NCBI GenBank assembly: GCA_000431155.1
Contig: HF985654.1
Coordinates: 1 to 57,311, forward strand
Length of the DNA stretch: 57,311 nt
Direction: 5' to 3'
Source: Bacteroides sp. CAG:927
GTDB taxonomy: Bacteria; Bacteroidota; Bacteroidia; Bacteroidales; Muribaculaceae
Shown here: positions 40,333 to 47,176 of the stretch, one piece after another
How the letters are laid out: every line of letters begins with the position of its first letter
Position numbering within the stretch: position 1 is the stretch's first letter
Position numbers and translations under genes: made by a program
Notes under the pieces: model-generated
Database searches by the model: none
What the model saw: the letters and a program-made list of their open reading frames with translations, nothing else
Told to the model about the DNA's origin: nothing

Positions 40333-40350
40333 CAACTTTACATTAAAAAA

Positions 40351-40388
40351 TGCGGGGATAGGTTATGATACTATCCCCGTATTTTTTT
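40351..40388 (+). terminator. rho-independent terminator after the frameshifted secreted gene
   Basis: CGGGGATAG (40353-40361) pairs perfectly with CTATCCCCG (40371-40379), followed by TA and seven T. Confidence 0.9.
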
Positions 40389-40397
40389 AGGTAGCAG

Positions 40398-40427
40398 CCA
40401 TTTGGTTAACACTATTTAACCAAATGG
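40398..40427. promoter_or_regulatory. perfect 12-bp inverted repeat upstream of the exported-protein operon
   Basis: CCATTTGGTTAA (40398-40409), spacer of 6, TTAACCAAATGG (40416-40427). It ends 25 bases before the -7 element of the operon, so it looks like an operator for an unknown regulator. It lacks a T-tract and follows a real terminator, so termination is a weaker reading. Confidence 0.6.
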
Positions 40428-40452
40428 GCAGTATGACTTTAGGTCTTTTAGG

Positions 40453-40460
40453 TATATTTG
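40453..40460 (+). promoter_or_regulatory. -7 element (TATATTTG) of the exported-protein operon
   Basis: An exact TAnnTTTG match. The expected -33 region has no TTG and adjoins the palindrome at 40398-40427, suggesting dependence on a bound regulator. Leader about 78 nt. Confidence 0.5.
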
Positions 40461-40542
40461 CGTTTTAATTAATATTTGTTCATCATATTCTGCCATGAAA
40501 TAAACATAAGCAAGGGAACAATAAACCAATCAATATACATCA

Positions 40543-41046
40543 ATGAAGAAACTACTGACATTAGTGCTGGCAGCAGCAATACTAAGCCCTATGGCGGTAT
40601 TGGCCAAGAAAAACGATGAGGGACTGGCTCCCCAGTATCAACTTGAGGGCGCAGGTGTAACTTCACAGAACGCGCAACAAGTATTGGTAACCATTGTCAC
40701 CAAGAAGAAAGACAAAGTAAAGGAGGATGATCTGGAACGCGCAGCAGTACACGGAATACTGTTCAGAGACTATGACGATGCCACAAATTCGGGATTCGGC
40801 TCTGTAGCATCGCACAAATCCATCATGGGTTCACCGACCGCAGAAGCAGAGTACGTGGACTTTTTCGAGCCATTTTTCAAGAACGGTGATTACCGGAAAT
40901 ATGTGCAGCTCGTTGACAACAGCCGCCGCGTGGTGAAATGTGGCAAAGAGTGGAAGGTCAGCGCAGTAGTGCGCGTGAACACAGCAGCACTGCGCAAAGA
41001 CCTGAAAAAACAAGGAATGATTAAGGATTTAGGATCAGGATGGTAA
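40543..41046 (+). CDS. small exported protein A of the envelope operon
   Basis: A 167-aa protein with a clear signal peptide (MKKLLTLVLAAAILSPMAVLA, then KKNDEG). The mature part is an alpha/beta mix. I do not recognise the family, but its C-terminal 110 residues align by eye with the lipoprotein at 41647-42138: both have an A..AV/I-x-IF core, a Y..FF..FF..G-Y-K-Y/F-V block and an ending V-x-R/N-x-A-L-K-L-x-x-x-G-M/I-I-K. First gene of a six-gene plus-strand operon; its stop overlaps the next start (TAATG). Confidence 0.8.
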   Translation: MKKLLTLVLAAAILSPMAVLAKKNDEGLAPQYQLEGAGVTSQNAQQVLVTIVTKKKDKVKEDDLERAAVHGILFRDYDDATNSGFGSVASHKSIMGSPTAEAEYVDFFEPFFKNGDYRKYVQLVDNSRRVVKCGKEWKVSAVVRVNTAALRKDLKKQGMIKDLGSGW

Positions 41047-41645
41047 TGAAAAAGATGATAATACTGGCCATGGCAACAATGAGTGTCATGGTATGTGCGG
41101 CACAAGAAAACCAAATCAAAAGACTGCCGGAAATAAACACAAACTCAGAACAGAAAGAGTACACAGAGAACAATACCGGCTTCTGGGCAGCCGTGGAAGC
41201 AAGCGGGGCATATTCATGCCGCCTGTTTCACAGCAATTTTTCACTTGCAGAAGTTGATGCGGTGTTCGGCTACAGATTCAGCGACTTTGTGCGCATAGGT
41301 ATAGGAGTGGGCGGCCGCTATTATTTTGACAATGACAAGGTGCGCTACACCAAGAGCGAATGGGCATTTCCACTATATGCCAACGTGCGAGGCAATTTCA
41401 TACCGATGCAGTACAGAAACGTAGTGCCTTACTATTCGTTTGACATTGGCGGCACGATAAGAGACGGAATGCTTGTGCGCCCGACATTGGGACTGCGTTT
41501 CGGAAAAGACCGCTCGGCATTTCTGCTCGGGTTGGGTTATCTGGGACAAGACCTCAAGACCTTTGCGTGCAACGAAAAGGGAGAACTCAAAAGCAAAAGA
41601 AAATTCGTGTCGTTCGTGACACTTAAACTCGGATATGAATTCTGA
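41046..41645 (+). CDS. outer-membrane beta-barrel protein of the envelope operon
   Basis: A 199-aa protein with a signal peptide (MKKMIILAMATMSVMVCA) followed by a short linker and a series of alternating amphipathic strands (FWAAVEASGAYSCRL, AEVDAVFGYRFSDFVRIGIGVGGRYYF, FPLYANVRGNF, VVPYYSFDIGGTI, VRPTLGLRFG, FLLGLGYLG) ending in FVTLKLGYEF, the aromatic C-terminal strand typical of outer-membrane barrels. Probably an 8-stranded barrel. ATG 41046 is chosen because it overlaps the upstream stop and gives the cleanest signal peptide; an in-frame ATG at 41040 adds two residues. Confidence 0.8.
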   Translation: MKKMIILAMATMSVMVCAAQENQIKRLPEINTNSEQKEYTENNTGFWAAVEASGAYSCRLFHSNFSLAEVDAVFGYRFSDFVRIGIGVGGRYYFDNDKVRYTKSEWAFPLYANVRGNFIPMQYRNVVPYYSFDIGGTIRDGMLVRPTLGLRFGKDRSAFLLGLGYLGQDLKTFACNEKGELKSKRKFVSFVTLKLGYEF

Positions 41646-41646
41646 T

Positions 41647-42138
41647 ATGAAAACAAGAAACATACTGTGGGCAGCATTATGCGGCGTGATGCTGATACTC
41701 GGATCGTGCCGAGGGAACCAAAATGTGAGCGAATCGGTGTCGTATTATGATTTCGGCACATCCTATGTCAACGCCTCCCCATCGGGTATAGTGACCATTC
41801 GCTCATGGGGCAGCGGGCCGGACAAATCGCAAGCAATAGAGGAAGCGAAGAAAAATGCGGTGTATGACATGATATTCAAAGGGATAAAAGGTGCGCCGAA
41901 AGGGTACATGAGCACAGCCTTAGTAAACGAAGTGAATGCACGCGAAAGATATGCCGAGTATTTTGACCGCTTTTTTGCCAAAGGGGGAGAGTACAAGAAG
42001 TTTGTGAAAGAGACCTCCGGCAGCGACAACTCAAGAGTCAAGTCCAAGAGCAACGGCAGAGAGAATTTCGGTGTGACAGTGAATGTGGACCGCCCAGCAT
42101 TGCAAAAGCAGCTCCGCGAGGACGGCATAATAAAATAA
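41647..42138 (+). CDS. small lipoprotein of the envelope operon, related to protein A
   Basis: A 163-aa lipoprotein: MKTRNILWAALCGVMLILGSC with lipobox LGSC (Cys21). ATG 41647 is preferred over an in-frame ATG at 41635, which lies in the previous gene and spoils the signal peptide. The mature region (SQAIEEAKKNAVYDMIFKGIKG...YAEYFDRFFAKGGEYKKFV...VTVNVDRPALQKQLREDGIIK) is a paralogue of the product of 40543-41046. The AxxxAV...F layout resembles the LPP20/TolB-N type of small envelope domains, but I cannot name it. Function unknown. Confidence 0.78.
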   Translation: MKTRNILWAALCGVMLILGSCRGNQNVSESVSYYDFGTSYVNASPSGIVTIRSWGSGPDKSQAIEEAKKNAVYDMIFKGIKGAPKGYMSTALVNEVNARERYAEYFDRFFAKGGEYKKFVKETSGSDNSRVKSKSNGRENFGVTVNVDRPALQKQLREDGIIK

Positions 42139-42159
42139 ACAACAATAGAAAAATTTATT

Positions 42160-43116
42160 ATGAAACTCAGCAAAATAGTATTAAGTACGGCAGTAGCAGC
42201 AGTAAGCGTGCTGACACTGAATGCAGGCGCACCCCCGACAGTGATGTTTATGCCTGACAAAACATGGTGCAATGCCAACAATTATGTGGAACGGAGCGAA
42301 CGCAACGGCAAAACCCGCATAACAGAAAAATATGACGAGGCATTTTTGAACAGCGACCTGAAAAATGTGGTAGTACAGCTCAACGGCCTGATGAAAGACA
42401 ACGGCCTTCCGGTGAAGGACTACGGCGCAACCTCCGAAATAGATGACGAGGAGGAGATGGAAGAAGAGGCTTACAACGACGACACCCAGTCGGGTGGAAC
42501 GATGGATATGACCAACTATGAGGCCCTGATGAACAAACTGCGCCCGGACATAATAATAAAAATAGGATGGGATGTGAACAAAGTAGGGTTCAATTACACC
42601 ATGTCATACCGTCTTGAGGCCATAGACTCATATTCGGGCAAGAGCATAGCACAAGTGACAGCAGAAACCCCGACAATGAAAACCACAGTGCCCGTAGCAG
42701 CGGCCCTCAAAAACGCAGCCACCGAGCATATGGGTGCCTTCATAGGACGCCTCCAAGAGCATTTTGACGACCTGCAAACGAATGGCCGTGAAATCACAGT
42801 TGCGTGCCGCATAGGAAACAACGGCAGCGGCATCAACTTCAACAGCGAGTATGATGGTAAAGAGCTGTCCACCATAATCAGCGACTGGATGAACGACAAT
42901 ACCGTGAACCATGTATATAGCACACGCAACTCAAGCCGCAACCGCATCAGTTTTGAACAGGTGCGCATACCGTTCAAAGACAGCGCGGGCAGAGTCATGC
43001 AGGCCAAAGAATTTGTGGACCAGCTGAAAAGATATTTGCGAAGCAACTATAACCTGAAAAGTGAAAATACCACCAAGGGTTTAGGCGCAGGAAGACTGTA
43101 TGACATTTGCGAATAA
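42160..43116 (+). CDS. exported DUF6175-like protein of the envelope operon
   Basis: A 318-aa exported protein with a signal peptide (MKLSKIVLSTAVAAVSVLTLNAG). The N-terminal domain (PTVMFMPDKTWCNANNYVER...YDEAFLNSDLKNVVVQLNGLM) and the central RPDIIIKIGWDVNKVGFNYTMSYRLEAIDSYSGKSIA resemble the DUF6175 family of Bacteroidota (from memory, not certain). An acidic loop EIDDEEEMEEEAYNDD lies between the two. The C-terminal part (about 200-318) is alpha/beta. No catalytic motif is evident. Confidence 0.7.
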   Translation: MKLSKIVLSTAVAAVSVLTLNAGAPPTVMFMPDKTWCNANNYVERSERNGKTRITEKYDEAFLNSDLKNVVVQLNGLMKDNGLPVKDYGATSEIDDEEEMEEEAYNDDTQSGGTMDMTNYEALMNKLRPDIIIKIGWDVNKVGFNYTMSYRLEAIDSYSGKSIAQVTAETPTMKTTVPVAAALKNAATEHMGAFIGRLQEHFDDLQTNGREITVACRIGNNGSGINFNSEYDGKELSTIISDWMNDNTVNHVYSTRNSSRNRISFEQVRIPFKDSAGRVMQAKEFVDQLKRYLRSNYNLKSENTTKGLGAGRLYDICE

Positions 43117-43134
43117 ACTAACAATCACACAATC

Positions 43135-44088
43135 ATGAAGATACAGAAATCAATCATAGCAATAGCCTCACTGTGTGCATCGCTCTGCTCCTACGGACAG
43201 GGAGAATGCAACATAGATGTGTCAATAGCTTCCATTACCAAGGGTGATGTGGTGCCAGAGGCCATAAACTCAAAACTTGAAGGGAAACTCACACAGGCAT
43301 TAGGAAAAGCCGGAATGATCTCGGCCCCGTATGACAGCCGCTTTTTCGTGGCCGGAAGGTTTGACGATGCGTTCAACGATGTGACAGGCGGCCCGTCGCA
43401 AAAAGTGTATGTGAAGACTACGCTCACATTATATATAGGTGATGCCGACGAGCAGAAAATATTTGCATCAGAATCGTTTGAACTGAACGGCGTGGGCGGC
43501 AGCGACCAGCAGGCCTACACCCGTGCGCTGAACAAACTGAATGCAGGCAACAAGCAGCTCGTGGATTTCCTGCGCACAGGCCAGCAGAAAATAATAGATT
43601 ATTTTGATGCCAACTATCAGAAATACATCAACGATGCAAGGAAGGCTATGGCAGCCCGCAATTATGACGAGGCACTGTATTATGCCACCGCCATACCGTC
43701 GTGCTGCAAAGGGTATGCCCAAGCCAATGAGCTGGCAATGCAGATCTACAAGCAGAGCATGAACCATACAGCACAGCAACTGCTTGCCAAAGCACGCGGT
43801 GCATGGGCAGCCAATCCCAACGCAGAGGGAGCAGCAGAGGCACATATGTATCTGTCGCAGATAGATCCGGAGGCATCGTGCGCAGCAGAAGCGCAGGCAC
43901 TGAGCAAGCAGATAAGCCAGACTACCCAGAAGCAATGGGAATTTGAGAACGTAACAAAATACAAGGATGCCGTGGCTCTGGAAAAACACCGCATCACCGC
44001 AGCCAAAGAGGTGGCAGTGGCATGGGCACAGAGCCGACCGAAGCAGGTGAACCGCTACGTGTTTATCACTCCGGGAGCAAGATACTGA
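43135..44088 (+). CDS. exported protein of the envelope operon, CsgG/LpoB-like N-terminal domain suspected
   Basis: A 317-aa exported protein (MKIQKSIIAIASLCASLCSYG, then QGECNIDVS). Residues 25-130 have an alpha/beta pattern (INSKLEGKLTQALGKAGMI, DSRFFVAGRFDDAFND, QKVYVKTTLTLYIGD) reminiscent of the fold shared by CsgG, LpoB and TolB-N. Residues 150-290 are helical with paired repeats (INDARKAMAARNYDEALYYATAI, AQQLLAKARGAWAANPNAEGAAEAHMYLSQI), like TPR units. Both readings are fold guesses from pattern. No lipobox. Confidence 0.65.
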   Translation: MKIQKSIIAIASLCASLCSYGQGECNIDVSIASITKGDVVPEAINSKLEGKLTQALGKAGMISAPYDSRFFVAGRFDDAFNDVTGGPSQKVYVKTTLTLYIGDADEQKIFASESFELNGVGGSDQQAYTRALNKLNAGNKQLVDFLRTGQQKIIDYFDANYQKYINDARKAMAARNYDEALYYATAIPSCCKGYAQANELAMQIYKQSMNHTAQQLLAKARGAWAANPNAEGAAEAHMYLSQIDPEASCAAEAQALSKQISQTTQKQWEFENVTKYKDAVALEKHRITAAKEVAVAWAQSRPKQVNRYVFITPGARY

Positions 44089-44118
44089 TTATTAAACCTA
44101 TAAATTAAACCAAAACCA

Positions 44119-45606
44119 ATGAGAAAACTTACAATTGCATGTGGAGCCTTGGCAGCACTGATATTTGCTCCCACACTGAGTGCAGAGACACAAGCAACAG
44201 ATTCACTTGTGCAGAAATACATGCGCAGCTCACTGTACACAATTATCCTTAACTCCGAATCAATGAACAACTACTATGAGGAGGAGACAAAGAAGGGTGA
44301 GAATGCGGATGCCCTGATGTCAATAGCAAAGGGATTTGCAAAAACCGATGCCAAGAAGGCAAGCAACGATGCTGACTCTACAGCCACATCAATATTCTCG
44401 CTGCCGGCCGTAGTATTTTCCACAATAGAAATACCCAACCAGTTCAACGACCACAACTTGGCGTGGCGTGTGGTTGACTTTGACTCCATCAAAGCCACTG
44501 TAACCGAAGATGAGCTCAAACAGTTCACACCCAAAAAGAAGAAGAGCGGATTTGGCAGTTTTGCAAAAAGCATGGCAGGAATGTCAACTAAGGGCGACGA
44601 GAATAATAATGAGTTTGACAACTACGCTCCCGCAGTAATCAACAAATTCTTCAACGCCAATCATGTGGCACCAACGCTTCTGGCAAAATGGTATGACTAT
44701 AATCCCAACGGCGAACAGCACTGGGGCGTGGGTACGCTGACTGAACGCGGCAACTACAATTTCAGTGCAGAGGATATAGCCAATGCAGCCAACGACATGA
44801 ATCTGCAGGCCAAAATAAGCCAGACCGCATTTGATATGATAAGCAACACCTATGTACTGGCAGTAAACCTCCGTTTCCGCTCATATCAGGCAGTGGTGGC
44901 CGAAACAGCAGCCATGGCCAAGGCAGTAGGCTCGCAGTTCGGCGGCCTCGGCTCACTGATAGCCAGCGGCGCAAGTGCAGCAGCCAGTGCGGCAGCAGGC
45001 GACGGTTATACCGTACAGGCCGTAAGCAACCTTTACCGTCTGAAATGGAACGATGACATCAACCAGAAGTTTGCGGTGGATATCTTTGAGAAAAACGCCA
45101 CATTAGAGGACCTTATCAACGCCGGTCTCTGCGAACTTGAGTTTGTGGGTCGTGAGAAATCATCATCAAACATCCGCCAAAGCCTGTTCAGCGACAAGCC
45201 TATAAGCTCACTTGTGAAACGCGCAACCGCCCGTGCCATAGACGAAGCCATCATCAAGCTTCAGAACAGCCATGAGGAGTTCCGCACCGTTCTGCCTATA
45301 ATCGGTGGCGACGGAGAACATATCTATGCAGCAATCGGCACCAAGGAAGGTCTGAACGAGAAGGACGAGTACGAAATTCTTGAGCCTAATGAGGATGCCA
45401 AAGGCCACAGAACCTACAAATCAGTGGGTACAGTGAAGGCTGTGAAAGGCAAAATAATGAACAATGCCTATGGCGCTGAAGAAGACCTTACCGACCCCAA
45501 TATCTCGGAAGCCGACAAAGAGGCCATCAACCGCCGCTACAGCGAGTTCAAGGGTAAGAAGGGTGATTACAGCGGTTACTTCCTTCGCCTGAAGAAGAAA
45601 AAATAA
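44119..45606 (+). CDS. large exported protein of the envelope operon
   Basis: A 495-aa exported protein (MRKLTIACGALAALIFAPTLSAE). A central Gly/Ala-rich hydrophobic stretch (GGLGSLIASGASAAASAAAGDG, about 275-296) could insert in a membrane or form a flexible loop. The C-terminal part (HIYAAIGTKEGLNEKDEYEILEPNED...KSVGTVKAVKGKIMNN) resembles the small beta-barrel modules at the ends of FlgT-like and CsgG-associated envelope proteins. No enzyme motif found. It is the last gene of the operon, followed by a strong terminator. Confidence 0.7.
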   Translation: MRKLTIACGALAALIFAPTLSAETQATDSLVQKYMRSSLYTIILNSESMNNYYEEETKKGENADALMSIAKGFAKTDAKKASNDADSTATSIFSLPAVVFSTIEIPNQFNDHNLAWRVVDFDSIKATVTEDELKQFTPKKKKSGFGSFAKSMAGMSTKGDENNNEFDNYAPAVINKFFNANHVAPTLLAKWYDYNPNGEQHWGVGTLTERGNYNFSAEDIANAANDMNLQAKISQTAFDMISNTYVLAVNLRFRSYQAVVAETAAMAKAVGSQFGGLGSLIASGASAAASAAAGDGYTVQAVSNLYRLKWNDDINQKFAVDIFEKNATLEDLINAGLCELEFVGREKSSSNIRQSLFSDKPISSLVKRATARAIDEAIIKLQNSHEEFRTVLPIIGGDGEHIYAAIGTKEGLNEKDEYEILEPNEDAKGHRTYKSVGTVKAVKGKIMNNAYGAEEDLTDPNISEADKEAINRRYSEFKGKKGDYSGYFLRLKKKK

Positions 45607-45625
45607 AAACACACAACTCTTATAT

Positions 45626-45660
45626 AAGGGTCCTTGCCGAGGGGTTAGGACCCTTTTTTA
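45626..45660 (+). terminator. rho-independent terminator of the exported-protein operon
   Basis: AAGGGTCCT (45626-45634) pairs perfectly with AGGACCCTT (45647-45655) and runs into six T. It separates the operon from the convergent rnhB gene. Confidence 0.9.
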
Positions 45661-45674
45661 TGACCTAAGGTGAA

Positions 45675-46292
45675 TCAAAATAGGGTGAGCTGCCTGTCAA
45701 GAAGACGGAACGAAAGGCGATGATGGGGTGTGACACCATAGGCGGCAATGGCGGCGCGATGATCGGCAGTGGGATAACCTTTGTTCCCGGCCCAATTGTA
45801 GGCAGGATATTGGTCATGCAGGCGTGTCATGAACTCGTCGCGATGCGTTTTAGCGAGTATCGAAGCGGCGGCAATGTTGCCGAAACGACCGTCTCCCTTG
45901 ACAAATGTGGTGAACGGCACCTGACGCCACGGGCGGAACTTATTGCCGTCAACTATTACCGCACCGGGAGTAACGGCAAGAAGATCAAGAGCACGGTGCA
46001 TGGCGGTGATGGAAGCCTGAAGAATGTTGATACGGTCAATTTCAGCAGGCTCAACCATTGCGACAGCCCAAGCTATGGCGTTCTCCTCAATGACAGGGCG
46101 CAGAGCGTTTCTGCGAGCCTCTGAGAGCTGCTTGCTGTCGTTAAGCCAAGGATGAGAGAAATCATCGGGGAGTATGACGGCTGCGGCGCATACGGGTCCT
46201 GCAAGGCATCCACGGCCGGCCTCATCGCATCCCGCCTCAAGTATGTCCGGAGTGAAACAAGGGGGGAGAGGATTGTGTAATTTTTTAGCCAT
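45675..46292 (-). CDS. rnhB: ribonuclease HII
   Basis: Cleaves RNA in RNA-DNA hybrids and removes single ribonucleotides from DNA. The family signature GCDEAGRGCLAGPV carries Asp23 and Glu24, with the next acidic residue in VIVDGNKF and a further block AAASILAKTHRDEFM. 205 aa, the usual size. Start at ATG 46292; the codon one further upstream is TTG. It follows the response-regulator gene on the minus strand by 3 bases, so the two are probably co-transcribed. Confidence 0.96.
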   Translation of the reverse strand: MAKKLHNPLPPCFTPDILEAGCDEAGRGCLAGPVCAAAVILPDDFSHPWLNDSKQLSEARRNALRPVIEENAIAWAVAMVEPAEIDRINILQASITAMHRALDLLAVTPGAVIVDGNKFRPWRQVPFTTFVKGDGRFGNIAAASILAKTHRDEFMTRLHDQYPAYNWAGNKGYPTADHRAAIAAYGVTPHHRLSFRLLDRQLTLF

Positions 46293-46295
46293 CAA

Positions 46296-46976
46296 TCACT
46301 CAATAAAACCGTAACCAAAACCCTGACGGTTGATTACATGACGACCATAATCGCCGATTTTTTTGCGGAGACGCGATATGACGGTGTCCACAGTACGCTC
46401 GGAGGTTGAGGACTCGTCTTCCCAAGCTTCTTTGAGAATCTCATGACGCTCAAAGAACTGGTTGCGATGCCTGAGAAGCATAGCGAGTATAAGAAATTCG
46501 GTGCGCGAGAGGGAAATCTGCTCACCATCAATTTTGGCAGTGCCGGCACCGAGGTCAACTTCCAGTGATTTAAAGCGCATGACGGGACTCATGCGACGAC
46601 CGGATGTGGTTCGGTGACGCCGGATTACAGAACGGACACGAGCCACAAGCTCACGCGAGGAAAAAGGCTTCGTAAGATAATCATCGGCACCTGAGTCAAG
46701 TCCGTTGACAATATCGTCTTCGGAAGCCCGTGCGCTTAATATGATAATAGGTACATGATATGTTTCGGTATTGGACTTGACGGCCCGGGTGAACTGAATG
46801 CCGGTAAAGGCACAGTCCATCAAGTCAACAATTATCAGACTATAAGCTGAAAGGTTGCGCTGCAGTGCGGTGTAACCATCGTGTGCGACATCAACAATAT
46901 AACCCTCGCTTTCAAAACGATATTGAAGAAGTTCGCACATCATCTGCTCACGGTCAACTATAAAATACTGTCGCAC
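46296..46976 (-). CDS. OmpR/PhoB-type response regulator (orphan)
   Basis: A 226-aa two-domain regulator. Receiver (1-115): acidic Asp8 (followed by Arg rather than a second acid), phospho-acceptor Asp51 (LIIVDLMD), Ser81 and Lys103 (LTKPFS). DNA-binding winged helix (about 130-226): ISLSRTEFLILAMLLRHRNQFFERHEIL and TVDTVISRLRKKIGD...INRQGFGYGF. The fold resembles Bacteroides RprY by general pattern. No histidine kinase is beside it. A palindrome (47041-47054) overlaps its predicted transcription start, which suggests self-control. Confidence 0.92.
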   Translation of the reverse strand: MRQYFIVDREQMMCELLQYRFESEGYIVDVAHDGYTALQRNLSAYSLIIVDLMDCAFTGIQFTRAVKSNTETYHVPIIILSARASEDDIVNGLDSGADDYLTKPFSSRELVARVRSVIRRHRTTSGRRMSPVMRFKSLEVDLGAGTAKIDGEQISLSRTEFLILAMLLRHRNQFFERHEILKEAWEDESSTSERTVDTVISRLRKKIGDYGRHVINRQGFGYGFIE

Positions 46977-47040
46977 GGAACATCCGTTTTTGAATCAACA
47001 GCACTCATAAATTAAAATATATAGCAATGTAATTTTGTGC

Positions 47041-47054
47041 TGAACAATTGTTCA
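47041..47054. promoter_or_regulatory. perfect 14-bp palindrome TGAACAATTGTTCA at the response-regulator start site
   Basis: The palindrome covers the predicted transcription start of the response-regulator gene, the position of an operator for repression. The protein that binds it is not known. Confidence 0.5.
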
Positions 47055-47058
47055 TATG

Positions 47059-47088
47059 CAAATATACACTAATAACAGGCATAAACAA
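47059..47088 (-). promoter_or_regulatory. promoter of the response-regulator/rnhB unit
   Basis: On the minus strand TTG (47088-47086), 19 nt, TATATTTG (47066-47059). Predicted start near 47054, leader about 78 nt. Confidence 0.7.
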
Positions 47089-47176
47089 CCGACAACATGG
47101 ATTTGTAGCCATTTTGTGACACAATATTAACTTGACAAAACAAGCTAACCAGACAATTTTTTGTTGCAAAATGGTG

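Noticed and set aside
47030..47037. TAATTTTG on the plus strand downstream of the Na/Pi gene
   Set aside because: No plus-strand gene follows it and no TTG is spaced correctly; taken as chance in AT-rich DNA.
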